DNA of 7,264 bases from Desulfobacteraceae bacterium (GTDB lineage: Bacteria > Desulfobacterota > DSM-4660 > Desulfatiglandales > Desulfatiglandaceae). The notes under the pieces were generated by a model, which had not been told where the DNA came from, ran no database searches, and was given only the letters and a program-made list of their open reading frames with translations. Shown one piece after another: positions 1 through 7,027 of this stretch. The stretch's first letter is position 1. Each line of letters begins with the position of its first letter. The translations under genes were made by a program, and so were the position numbers. Location: positions 1-7,264 of the forward strand of contig JABMQV010000722.1 of assembly GCA_013203065.1 (NCBI GenBank). Direction: 5' to 3'.

Positions 1-459
1 CAGGTGGGCGGGCCCATGATAGGTCTTACCTTCCTGCTCCACTTTGTATTGGCAGCCCGGAAGGTCCCTTTCCGGGTGGAGCAGCAGTCTACCATCTGGA
101 AGCACAGCCGAATGCTCCGTCATACAGATACCTGGCTGTGGCTTGTGCAGGCAGTCACTGCCATGCTCATACTGATTATGGGTTCCATACATATGTGGAC
201 GGTCTTAACCGACCTGCCTATTACCGCGGCCAAGAGTGCAGCGAGGATTCAGGGTGGATTCTGGCTCGTATTCTATCTGATTCTTCTGCCAATGGTGGAA
301 CTCCACGTGGGCATAGGTTTTTACCGTATCGCGGTTAAATGGGGTTTGATCAAGCGGAATAGACGAAAAGGCTTCAAGAGGTTTGAAAACATATTGACCG
401 GGATATTTATCCTGATCGGTCTGATTACGATTATCCGGTTCATGACCCTGTCCACTTAG
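1..459 (+). CDS. frdC: Succinate dehydrogenase/fumarate reductase, di-heme cytochrome b subunit (B-type), 5'-truncated by window edge
   Basis: This is the membrane anchor of a succinate:quinone oxidoreductase; it binds two b hemes and exchanges electrons with menaquinone. The frame is open from base 1 with no start of its own, so the N-terminus (about 80 residues by comparison with Wolinella FrdC) lies outside the window. Counting from the GTG at 4, hydrophobic segments lie at residues ~1-19, 43-66, 84-105 and 129-148, matching the second to fifth helices of the family. Three heme-ligand histidines are visible: H13 (LLHFVLAARK), H63 (GSIHMW) and H101 (VELHVGIGFYR), corresponding to Wolinella H93, H143 and H182. 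The fourth, H44, would lie upstream. E99, two residues before H101, corresponds to Wolinella E180 of the proposed E-pathway. The stop TAG at 457-459 is followed by the frdA leader, in the family's usual C-A-B order. Whether the complex works as fumarate reductase or succinate dehydrogenase cannot be told from sequence. Confidence 0.93.
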   Translation, partial: QVGGPMIGLTFLLHFVLAARKVPFRVEQQSTIWKHSRMLRHTDTWLWLVQAVTAMLILIMGSIHMWTVLTDLPITAAKSAARIQGGFWLVFYLILLPMVELHVGIGFYRIAVKWGLIKRNRRKGFKRFENILTGIFILIGLITIIRFMTLST

Positions 460-487
460 TGCTGAACAGCGATGAGTGAAGAACGGG

Positions 488-515
488 CAATCATCAATCA
501 ACAATCGTCAATCCA
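488..515 (+). repeat. Four tandem 7-base direct repeats (CAATCNN)
   Basis: CAATC begins at 488, 495, 502 and 509, exactly seven bases apart, giving CAATCAT, CAATCAA, CAATCGT and CAATCCA. The array fills the leader between the frdC stop and the frdA Shine-Dalgarno sequence, which starts one to two bases after the last unit. Its position in what is best read as untranslated leader, and its strict period, suggest a short tandem heptad repeat and not coding sequence. Function is unknown; a repeat family of the host genome or a leader element affecting frdA translation are both possible. Confidence 0.7.
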
Positions 516-516
516 T

Positions 517-526
517 AGAGGTGATC
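517..526 (+). promoter_or_regulatory. Strong ribosome binding site deciding a TTG start for frdA
   Basis: GAGGTGATC at 518-526 is complementary over nine bases to the usual 3' end of bacterial 16S rRNA. The core GAGGTG ends six bases before the TTG at 530. The competing in-frame GTG at 476 has no such site. Starting at TTG 530 also puts the FAD-linking histidine at residue 43, as in Wolinella FrdA, which makes this the preferred start. Confidence 0.75.
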
Positions 527-529
527 TCA

Positions 530-2368
530 TTGGACACTGAATTTACGGATCTTTTGTGCATAGGGGCCGGGCTGGCTGGTGAGCGGGTAGCCGTTGAGGC
601 TGCCTCCTGCGGCTTTAAGGCCATCTGCCTGAGCATCGTGCCTCCCAGGCGCTCACACTCATCCGCGGCCCAGGGGGGGATGCAGGCCTCCTTGGGCAAT
701 TGTGCCATGGGGGAAGGGGATAATTCGGATATCCATTTTGAAGATACGGTCAAGGGCTCGGACTGGGGGTGTGATCAGGAGGTGGCAAGGCTTTTTGTGG
801 AGACCGCACCAAGGGCTGTACGGGAGATGGCCTTCTGGGGGATTCCATGGAACCGGGTAGTGCCGGGCCAGTCCGCCTTTTTTAAGGGAGGCAAGCAATA
901 TGAGAAGGTGGAGCCCAAAGAGAATGAAGGGTTGATCACCGCAAGAGATTTTGGGGGGACAGCCAAGTGGAGGACCTGTTATACCTCTGACGGGACGGGT
1001 CATACCCTCCTCTACACCATGGACAACAAGGTGGTGGAAATGGGGGTGGTGGTCCATGACCGTATGGAGGCCCTATCACTTATCCATGACGGGGAGACCT
1101 GCACGGGGGTGGTGGCCAGATGCCTCAAGACAGGAAGGTTGAAGGCCTATCTGGCCAAGGCAACCTTGATCGCCACGGGGGGCTATGGAAAGATCTACAA
1201 GGAGAGCACCAATGCCGTCATAAATGATGGGAGAGGTGCCATCATTGCCCTTGATAGCCGGGTAGTTCCCCTGGGAAACCTTGAGGCGGTCCAGTTTCAC
1301 CCCACAGGGATCGTCCCCACCAACATACTGGTGACCGAAGGATGCCGGGGAGATGGCGGCACCCTTCTGGATGTAAACGAGAAGCGCTTTATGCCGGACT
1401 ATGAGCCAAAAAAGGCGGAACTGGCCTCCAGGGACGTGGTCTCCCGTTGGATGACGCACCATATCCGGGAGGGGTACGGCGTAAAAAGCCCTTATGGCGA
1501 TCACCTGTGGCTGGATATCCGTCATTTGGGGGAGCGGCATATCAAGACAAAGCTGAGGGAAGTGGAAGAGATCTGCAACAACTTCCTGGGTATCGACCCC
1601 ATCACCCAGTTGATCCCGGTGAGACCTGCCCAGCATTACAGCATGGGAGGCGTTAGGACCAACAAAGACGGGGCCGCATACGGCCTCAAGGGGCTCTTTT
1701 CAGCAGGGGAAGCCGCATGTTGGGATATGCACGGCTTTAACCGGCTCGGGGGAAACTCTTTGGCAGAGACAGTGGTGGCAGGGAAGATCGTGGGCGAGAA
1801 GATTTCGGAGTTCTTGAAGGGTTATGATGTCCAGTTTAAGACCGCTTCTGTGAAGGAGGCCTTAGGGAGGGTGCAGGAACGTCTGGAACGGCTGATCTCT
1901 GGTAAAGAGGGAGATGAAAGTGCCTTTGAGGTCCGAAACGCCATGCAGGATGAACTCATGGAACGGGTGAGCATTTTCAGAAATGGAAAAGACCTGGAAA
2001 AGGCCGTTGAGAACCTGCAGGGCATTTATGAACGTTCCAAAAAGGTGAGGCTTCACTCAAATGGAATTGGCGCCAACCCTGAATTGACCCTTGCCCTCAA
2101 TATCCAGGGTATGCTGAGGCTGGCCATCTGCGTTGCCTATGGGGCGCTTAAACGCACAGAGAGCCGTGGGTGCCATGCCCGGGAAGACTATGAGGCCAGG
2201 AATGACAGGGATTGGCTAAATCGTACCCTGGCCACATGGAAAGAGGGGGACGATCTCCCTACCCTCAACTACGAGCCCGCCTCTGAGGTTGTGGAGCTTC
2301 CGCCGGGTGATCGAGGGTATGGGGCCTCCAAGATCATAACCCGCGATGGTGAAACAGCAGGAGCATGA
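530..2368 (+). CDS. frdA: Succinate dehydrogenase/fumarate reductase flavoprotein subunit
   Basis: This is the catalytic subunit that interconverts fumarate and succinate at a covalently bound FAD; it should face the cytoplasm on the FrdB/FrdC membrane module. With the TTG start at 530 it has 612 residues. The dinucleotide fold GAGLAG lies at 12-17. H43 in RSHSSAAQGG is the covalent FAD attachment site. H257 (HPT), T269-E270 (TEGCRGDGG), R301 (ELASRDVVSR), H369 (QHYSMGG) and R405 (NRLGGNS) match the substrate-binding and catalytic residues of Wolinella FrdA (H257, T269, E270, R301, H369, R404), nearly all at identical numbers. R301 is the family's proton-delivering arginine. The protein is about 40 residues shorter than Wolinella's 656, lacking its C-terminal extension. 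An upstream in-frame GTG at 476 would add 18 residues encoded by the heptad repeats and the ribosome binding site, so I reject it. The TGA stop at 2366-2368 lies one base before frdB, so translation is probably coupled. It could equally be named sdhA. Confidence 0.95.
   Translation: MDTEFTDLLCIGAGLAGERVAVEAASCGFKAICLSIVPPRRSHSSAAQGGMQASLGNCAMGEGDNSDIHFEDTVKGSDWGCDQEVARLFVETAPRAVREMAFWGIPWNRVVPGQSAFFKGGKQYEKVEPKENEGLITARDFGGTAKWRTCYTSDGTGHTLLYTMDNKVVEMGVVVHDRMEALSLIHDGETCTGVVARCLKTGRLKAYLAKATLIATGGYGKIYKESTNAVINDGRGAIIALDSRVVPLGNLEAVQFHPTGIVPTNILVTEGCRGDGGTLLDVNEKRFMPDYEPKKAELASRDVVSRWMTHHIREGYGVKSPYGDHLWLDIRHLGERHIKTKLREVEEICNNFLGIDPITQLIPVRPAQHYSMGGVRTNKDGAAYGLKGLFSAGEAACWDMHGFNRLGGNSLAETVVAGKIVGEKISEFLKGYDVQFKTASVKEALGRVQERLERLISGKEGDESAFEVRNAMQDELMERVSIFRNGKDLEKAVENLQGIYERSKKVRLHSNGIGANPELTLALNIQGMLRLAICVAYGALKRTESRGCHAREDYEARNDRDWLNRTLATWKEGDDLPTLNYEPASEVVELPPGDRGYGASKIITRDGETAGA
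2358..2363 (+). promoter_or_regulatory. Ribosome binding site deciding the frdB start
   Basis: CAGGAG inside the last codons of frdA ends six bases before the ATG at 2370. The in-frame upstream ATG at 2346 has no recognisable site. The 2370 start also begins the protein at MGRQLTF, matching MGRMLTI of Wolinella FrdB. Confidence 0.7.
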
Positions 2369-2369
2369 G

Positions 2370-3110
2370 ATGGGAAGACAGTTAACGTTCAATGTATTTC
2401 GATACAATCCGGAAGATCCAAACTCTGTCCCCCACACAGACGGGTTTTTTCTTGAAGAGACAGAGAGCATGACGCTTTTTATTGCCCTTAACCGCATAAG
2501 GGAAGAGCAGGACCCCTCGCTCCAGTTTGATTTCTGCTGCCGGGCCGGGATCTGCGGGTCTTGTGCCATGGTGATCAACGGAAGACCGGGGCTGGCCTGT
2601 AAGACCCTGACCCGAGATCTGCCTCCTGCGATTACCTTAATGCCCCTCCCGGTTTTCAGGTTGATAGGGGACCTCTCCGTGGATACGGGCACCTGGTTTC
2701 GATCCATGAACGAGAAGGTGGGGTCATGGATTCATACTGATAAGAACTTTGACCCGGACACCCAAGAAGAGAGGATGGACAATTCCCTCGCCGAAGAAAT
2801 CTATGAACTGGAGCGGTGTGTGGAGTGCGGCTGTTGTGTGGCCGCATGCGGGACGGCCAACATGCGGGAAGATTTTGTGGGGGCCGTGGCCCTGAATCGT
2901 ATTGCACGCTTTATGCTTGACCCGAGAGACAGGCGAAGCGAAAGCCAATACTTTGAGGTAATCGGCACGGATGAAGGGGTCTTCGGGTGTATGGGGCTCC
3001 TTGCCTGCGAGGACGTTTGCCCCAAAGAGCTCCCCCTCCAGGACCAACTGGGCATCCTGCGTCGAAAGATGGGATGGAGCGCACTTAAGCAGTTTTTGAA
3101 AATCAAATAG
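2370..3110 (+). CDS. frdB: Succinate dehydrogenase/fumarate reductase iron-sulfur subunit
   Basis: This subunit carries electrons between the FAD of FrdA and the hemes and quinone site of FrdC through three iron-sulfur clusters. The 246-residue protein has the two family domains. The N-terminal ferredoxin-like domain (about 1-105) has [2Fe-2S] ligands C57, C62, C65 and C77 in FCCRAGICGSC and LACKT, at the same numbers as in Wolinella FrdB. The C-terminal domain has CVECGCCVAAC, giving [4Fe-4S] ligands C150, C153, C156 and C217, and [3Fe-4S] ligands C160, C207 and C213. All cluster ligands are present. An additional cysteine, C56, sits beside C57 where Wolinella has Val. The gene begins one base after the frdA stop, which fits co-translation of the two soluble subunits. 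The TAG stop is followed by 95 bases before the next gene, with no clear terminator: a 5-bp GCAGG/CCTGC pairing with a 21-base loop before CTTTTTA is too weak to call. Confidence 0.95.
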   Translation: MGRQLTFNVFRYNPEDPNSVPHTDGFFLEETESMTLFIALNRIREEQDPSLQFDFCCRAGICGSCAMVINGRPGLACKTLTRDLPPAITLMPLPVFRLIGDLSVDTGTWFRSMNEKVGSWIHTDKNFDPDTQEERMDNSLAEEIYELERCVECGCCVAACGTANMREDFVGAVALNRIARFMLDPRDRRSESQYFEVIGTDEGVFGCMGLLACEDVCPKELPLQDQLGILRRKMGWSALKQFLKIK

Positions 3111-3171
3111 CAGGATCTTTTTCAGCCTTCAGACGCCTGCCTTTTTAGACACCTCACCCGATCCGCCTGAG

Positions 3172-3197
3172 ATCAAAGGTGTTTTTAATCCTTTGAT
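3172..3197 (+). promoter_or_regulatory. 8-bp perfect inverted repeat just upstream of metF
   Basis: ATCAAAGG (3172-3179) and CCTTTGAT (3190-3197) are perfect inverted arms around a 10-base T-rich centre. The right arm ends eight bases before the metF ATG and covers most of the place where a ribosome binding site should be; only a weak AAAGAA is seen there. No T-run follows the stem on either strand, so it does not read as an intrinsic terminator. It could be a DNA operator for a dimeric regulator or an RNA hairpin limiting translation. The rest of the 95-base gap shows nothing else I can support. Confidence 0.45.
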
Positions 3198-3205
3198 AAA
3201 GAAAA

Positions 3206-4720
3206 ATGGATCGAACATTTCGTAAAGATATCTCAGATCCAAACCGATTTGCCATAACCATGGAACTGGTCCCCGGTGAGCAATCAAGGGGGCGCTCCGT
3301 TGAAACGGTGATGGCCATCGCATCCGATGCCCTTGCCGATGGCAGGGTTTCAGCCGTGACCATCACGGATAATCCCGGGGGACACCCTTCTTTGAGCCCG
3401 GATGTCCTGGGTGAGGAAATCGTCCGGAAAGGCATGGATGTCATCGTGCATTTTGCCTGCAGGGACGAAAACCGGGTTGGTCTTGAAAGCAGGGCCCTTC
3501 AATTGGGGCTTTTGGGCATACGGAATATTCTGGCATTGACAGGGGATTTTTCCGGAAAGGGATTTGCCGGCGAGGGGGCCCCGGTGTTCGATCTGGACTC
3601 TGTTACCCTTCTGACCATGCTAAAGATGATGGACGAAGGGACCCTGGCCCCGGAAGATAGGGAAGAGTTCTTTATAGGGTGCACCATCTCCCCCTTTAAG
3701 CGGACCGAGGCGGAATGTCTCGGCCAGTATCTGAAACTGCGCAAGAAGGTCCTGGCACAGGCTCGTTTTGCCATCACCCAGGTGGGTTATGATGCCCGGA
3801 AATTTCACGAATCCCTGCGCGTACAGCGAGATTGGGACATGGAGATCCCAACCCTGGGATCGGTCTATGTCCTTACACCCGGGGCTGCACGGACAATGGC
3901 AGAGGGCAGGATCCCCGGTGTGGTTGTGACCCGGAAATTGCTGGCGCTTGTGGAGAAGGAATGGGAGGACAAAAAAGAGGGACATGCGGCCGCCATTGAA
4001 CGTTCCGCCCGCCTGGCCGTTATACTCAAAGGCCTGGGGTACGGCGGGGTCCATTTCGGAGGCATACACAAAGGCTTTGAGACATTGTCACATATCCTTG
4101 ATCGGATGGAGGCCATTGAAGAGGGGTGGCAGGAGTTTCTCCCGGACTTCGATTTTCCACAGGATAACGGCTTCTATTTATACCTCAGGGATCCAAAGAC
4201 CGGGCTGTGCAGTGAAGAATTGAACCCCGGAAGGAGCCGGTCATCCAATTGGGAGAAGATGCTTTTTCAGTTCTGCCGCGGGATACACCATGCCTTTTTC
4301 CGGCACAACGCCCCTTTTGCCTCTCAATACGAGGCGATCTGCTCGTGGCTGGACAAAGGCCGGTTCGGGGAACCCATCATGAAGATTTTGGAAACGATCC
4401 CCAAGAAAGTCATGTTTTCTTGCCAGCAATGCGGTGATTGCGGCATCCAACACGCGGGGTTTTTGTGCCCCGAGACCCGGTGCCCGAAACACACCCGCAA
4501 CGGGCCGTGCGGCGGCAGTAGAGACGGGAAGTGTGAGGTTCATACGGACAGATATTGTATTTGGGTCAGGGCCTATGAGCGGTGGGCCTCAGTCAATCAG
4601 GCAGATAAAATGATTGGAGATTTTGCTCCTCCCCGCATGTGGGAGTTGAACCGTACCTCTTCCTGGATGAATTTTCATCTCAGAAAGGACCATCAACGAC
4701 GCAAATGGCTCCTGATTTAA
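3206..4720 (+). CDS. metF: Methylenetetrahydrofolate reductase fused to a MetV-like Cys-rich C-terminal domain
   Basis: The protein interconverts 5,10-methylene- and 5-methyl-tetrahydrofolate with FAD in the cytoplasm, for methionine synthesis or the methyl branch of the Wood-Ljungdahl pathway. It has 504 residues, against about 300 for plain MetF. Residues ~10-300 form the MTHFR barrel: E20 in TMELVPG matches the catalytic Glu28 of E. coli MetF, D114 in ALTGD matches Asp120, and Q192 in ITQVGYD matches the conserved folate-contacting Gln. Residues ~310-495 form the MTHFR C-terminal/MetV-type domain, with eight cysteines (406, 409, 412, 421, 426, 435, 443, 451) in CQQCGDC, CPETRC, GPCGG and CEV, and the typical SSW...RKDH tail. 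In acetogens such as Moorella this domain is a separate metal-binding partner (MetV) required for MetF activity; here both are one chain. The ATG at 3206 has only a weak binding site, but it yields the expected short N-terminus. No hydrogenase- or Hdr-type partner gene is next to it, so the electron donor is unknown. Confidence 0.9.
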   Translation: MDRTFRKDISDPNRFAITMELVPGEQSRGRSVETVMAIASDALADGRVSAVTITDNPGGHPSLSPDVLGEEIVRKGMDVIVHFACRDENRVGLESRALQLGLLGIRNILALTGDFSGKGFAGEGAPVFDLDSVTLLTMLKMMDEGTLAPEDREEFFIGCTISPFKRTEAECLGQYLKLRKKVLAQARFAITQVGYDARKFHESLRVQRDWDMEIPTLGSVYVLTPGAARTMAEGRIPGVVVTRKLLALVEKEWEDKKEGHAAAIERSARLAVILKGLGYGGVHFGGIHKGFETLSHILDRMEAIEEGWQEFLPDFDFPQDNGFYLYLRDPKTGLCSEELNPGRSRSSNWEKMLFQFCRGIHHAFFRHNAPFASQYEAICSWLDKGRFGEPIMKILETIPKKVMFSCQQCGDCGIQHAGFLCPETRCPKHTRNGPCGGSRDGKCEVHTDRYCIWVRAYERWASVNQADKMIGDFAPPRMWELNRTSSWMNFHLRKDHQRRKWLLI

Positions 4721-4744
4721 ACATAAGAGGGCTTGACAAAGTTA

Positions 4745-6916
4745 TCATTCATTTTTTGTGATCTTCCAGCAGTTATGAGCTTTCGGCCTTCTTTCAAAAT
4801 CCGGCGGCAGCGTGGTTCTTGAAAGGTCTTCAATCTGAAATTCCTTTAGGTCGGCAAGGTCCATTTTGAATTTGCGGTAGTTGTTGGAAAACAGAATGAT
4901 GCCATCCCTTTCCAGCAGCCTTGCAACAAGCCGGATCAATTCCACATGATCCTTTTGCAAGTCAAAAATGTTTCTTGATTTTTTTGAATTTGAGAAGGTA
5001 GGAGGGTCAAGGAAAATAAGATCGTACTTCTGCCTTTCGCTCTTCAGCCAGCTCAAACAGTCGTCATGATGAAAAAAATGCCGATTGTAGCTGAAACCGT
5101 TCAGCGCCAGATTCCTCTTTGCCCAGTTTAGATAGACTTTAGACGCATCCACCGAAGTTGTCGATTTGGCACCGCCCTTGGCAGCATAAACCGTTGCCGT
5201 TCCCGTATAGGCAAAGAGATTCAGGAAACGTTTCCCCCCTGCCAGATCTCTAATCATACTGCGGGTTATCCGGTTGTCCAGAAAAAGACCGGTATCTAAG
5301 TAACCGCTGAAATTAACCAGAAATTTGCAACCGCTTTCATCAACCTCGTGGAAGATCTCATCCGATCCGGATTTCATGTACTGGGTTTTGCCTTTTTGAC
5401 GCCATCGCTTTTTCAGAAAAATATTTTCTGCAGGGGCCTCAAGTACTGTCGGCAGGACGGACAACACATGGTTCAGCCTAGCTTCCGCCTTTTCGGGATC
5501 AACCGTGTCCGGCGCCTTGTATTCCTGAACATGGACCCATTTTCCGTAAATATCTATGGCAACGGCATACTCAGGGAGATCCTGATCATAAGCCCTGAAG
5601 CAGGTGATGCCTTCCTTTTTAAACCGTTTTTTCAGCTTTTTCAGGTTCTTCCGCAGGCGATTGGCAAACATCTCCACCTCCGGCCCCGGCTTTGCCAATC
5701 CGCCTGCAGACTCCGGCCTGAAGATTTTGTGTTCCGTCTCCACAAACCATTCCGGTTCGATTCTGAAATTCAAAAGCTTGCATTCAAGAGCCCCGTTGTA
5801 CAAGGAGTACTTCTTTTCCGCCCTGAGTCCCATACCTTTTCCCAGGTCGTCATTCCCGGTAAAGAGGCTTGCTCTCCAGCCCTGAAAATGCTCCTTCAAG
5901 CGTTTGCCCAGGTTTGCGTACAGCGGTCTTAACTCCCCAATTTCTCCGAGTCGCTCTCCATAGGGCGGATTCAGGACAACCAGTCCCGGAACATCTTTCA
6001 TCTTGGGGTGTGGAACACAAGCAGCGAGCTCTTTCTTTTCAAAATGGATAAAGCCGCTTAATCCGACTTTTCCCAGGTTGGCAAGCGCGTTTTTAACAGC
6101 CCTTGGGTCGGCATCATAACCCACAATGGGTGGAAGTTTCTTCAAGCCCACCGATTCCCTCTTCTCGGCTTTGTCAAGGAGTGTGTCCCAGATTTCCGGT
6201 TTATGCCCTTTCCAGTTCAGAAAACCGAAATAGTCCCGCAAAAGACCGGGAGCCGAATCGGCAGCCATTAAGGCCGCCTCGATCGGCAGAGTTCCGGAAC
6301 CCGTCATCGGGTCGATCAGGCCTCCCCCTCTTTTTGCGATCTCTGGCCAGCCGGAGCGCATCAGAATCGCTGCGGCCAAATTCTCTTTTAAAGGGGCAAT
6401 CCCAGAGTCTGTTCTGTATCCCCGTTTGTGCAGACTTTCTCCGGAAAGATCCAGGCTGATGGTCGCTTTATCCTTCAGGAGATAGACATCTATCCGGATA
6501 TCGGGCCTGGTGCGATTCACCGAAGGCCTCTCTCCAAATTGCACGCGAAATTGGTCCACGACAGCATCTTTCACCTTCAAAGCACCGTAATGAGTATGAG
6601 TGATTTTGGAGCGGGAAGATTTGAAATCAACGGAAAGGGAACCATCCGAATCAAGATGTTCGCTCCAGGGTATTTTCAGCACCCCCTGGTACAGCTCTTC
6701 CGGGGTTTCTGCTCGGAAGCTCGCTATCGGCAAAAGCACTCTGTTTGCGGTCCTCAGCCACAGGCAGGCCCGGTAGCCCATTTCCAGGTCTCCCCGGAAA
6801 AAGGCTCCGGATCTTGACTGTTTCACTTCCTTCGCACCAAGGCCTATAAGTTCGTCAACCAGAAGCGATTCAACACCTTTTGGCGCAACAGCAAAAAACG
6901 TAATCAGATTATTCAT
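4745..6916 (-). CDS. rlmKL: Bifunctional 23S rRNA methyltransferase RlmKL (m2G2445 and m7G2069)
   Basis: This enzyme methylates two guanines of 23S rRNA helix 74 (E. coli G2445 at N2 and G2069 at N7) during assembly of the large ribosomal subunit, using S-adenosylmethionine. Numbering from the ATG at 6916 (723 residues; E. coli 702), a THUMP-type RNA-binding region covers ~42-160. The first methyltransferase domain has DPMTGSGT (202-209) and the catalytic-loop motif NPPYGERL (316-323). The second domain has NRLRKNLKK (~419), YLDTGLFLDNR (~539), the SAM-binding NLFAYTGTATVYAA (~566) and DPPTFSNSK (637-645). Both domains look intact. I prefer the ATG at 6916 (MNNLITFFAVAPKG, like MNSLFAST in E. 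coli) over the in-frame GTG three codons upstream, because GTGGAA there works as a moderate binding site. It is convergent with metF, the stops being 24 bases apart, and no clear shared terminator is visible. The fused form is best known from gammaproteobacteria. Confidence 0.95.
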   Translation of the reverse strand: MNNLITFFAVAPKGVESLLVDELIGLGAKEVKQSRSGAFFRGDLEMGYRACLWLRTANRVLLPIASFRAETPEELYQGVLKIPWSEHLDSDGSLSVDFKSSRSKITHTHYGALKVKDAVVDQFRVQFGERPSVNRTRPDIRIDVYLLKDKATISLDLSGESLHKRGYRTDSGIAPLKENLAAAILMRSGWPEIAKRGGGLIDPMTGSGTLPIEAALMAADSAPGLLRDYFGFLNWKGHKPEIWDTLLDKAEKRESVGLKKLPPIVGYDADPRAVKNALANLGKVGLSGFIHFEKKELAACVPHPKMKDVPGLVVLNPPYGERLGEIGELRPLYANLGKRLKEHFQGWRASLFTGNDDLGKGMGLRAEKKYSLYNGALECKLLNFRIEPEWFVETEHKIFRPESAGGLAKPGPEVEMFANRLRKNLKKLKKRFKKEGITCFRAYDQDLPEYAVAIDIYGKWVHVQEYKAPDTVDPEKAEARLNHVLSVLPTVLEAPAENIFLKKRWRQKGKTQYMKSGSDEIFHEVDESGCKFLVNFSGYLDTGLFLDNRITRSMIRDLAGGKRFLNLFAYTGTATVYAAKGGAKSTTSVDASKVYLNWAKRNLALNGFSYNRHFFHHDDCLSWLKSERQKYDLIFLDPPTFSNSKKSRNIFDLQKDHVELIRLVARLLERDGIILFSNNYRKFKMDLADLKEFQIEDLSRTTLPPDFERRPKAHNCWKITKNE

Positions 6917-6982
6917 GATTTCCACACAACATGAAGGGTCAAAAATATCAGAGACAACCTTCGTTCTCAGAGGAATCAGCTC

Positions 6983-7001
6983 CCACCAGTAGAACTGGTG
7001 G
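6983..7001. repeat. Perfect 8-bp hairpin, loop AGA
   Basis: CCACCAGT (6983-6990) and ACTGGTGG (6994-7001) pair perfectly around a 3-base loop. Nine bases separate it from the next hairpin. No T-run follows on either strand, so terminator function is unlikely. Paired, closely spaced palindromes of this size are typical of REP-type elements and of the subterminal hairpins of IS200/IS605-type elements and their miniature derivatives, but no transposase gene is visible here. Confidence 0.7.
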
Positions 7002-7010
7002 TATGAGAAA

Positions 7011-7027
7011 GGCCCCTAAAAGGGGCC
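7011..7027. terminator. GC-rich 7-bp hairpin, possible weak intrinsic terminator or second half of a palindromic element
   Basis: GGCCCCT (7011-7017) and AGGGGCC (7021-7027) pair perfectly around AAA. On the plus strand ATAATCTTTT follows; on the minus strand TTTCTC follows. Either might serve as a weak terminator tail: the minus-strand reading would end a gene entering from the right before rlmKL begins, while the plus strand has no gene to terminate here. Its pairing with the hairpin at 6983-7001 makes a repeat-element origin equally plausible. Confidence 0.45.

Noticed and set aside
476..529. 18-residue N-terminal extension of FrdA from a GTG start
   Set aside because: It has no ribosome binding site, encodes heptad repeats, and shifts all active-site positions away from the family numbering; TTG at 530 has an excellent site.
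472..540. 22-codon frame (ATG to TGA) between frdC and frdA as a leader peptide
   Set aside because: There is no ribosome binding site, and its content is just the heptad repeats read in another frame.
1076..1636. 186-codon open frame on the minus strand inside frdA
   Set aside because: It is antisense to highly conserved FrdA active-site sequence with no independent coding evidence.
2346..2369. 8-residue N-terminal extension of FrdB from an ATG
   Set aside because: It lies within frdA without a binding site, whereas the ATG at 2370 has CAGGAG at proper spacing and matches the family N-terminus.
3110..3146. Possible terminator after frdB (GCAGG ... CCTGC followed by CTTTTTA)
   Set aside because: Only five base pairs with a 21-base loop; too weak to call.
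4733..4741. TTGACAAAG here and again at 7250-7258 as a repeated promoter element
   Set aside because: A nine-base match over this distance can be chance; the first copy has no -10 box and would fire into the 3' end of rlmKL.
4721..4760. Bidirectional terminator between the convergent metF and rlmKL genes
   Set aside because: A T-run exists at 4752-4757, but no adequate stem precedes it on either strand.
5348..5932. 194-codon open frame on the plus strand inside rlmKL
   Set aside because: It is antisense to a clearly conserved coding region and has no recognisable domain; treated as a shadow, as are other antisense frames within frdA, frdB and metF.
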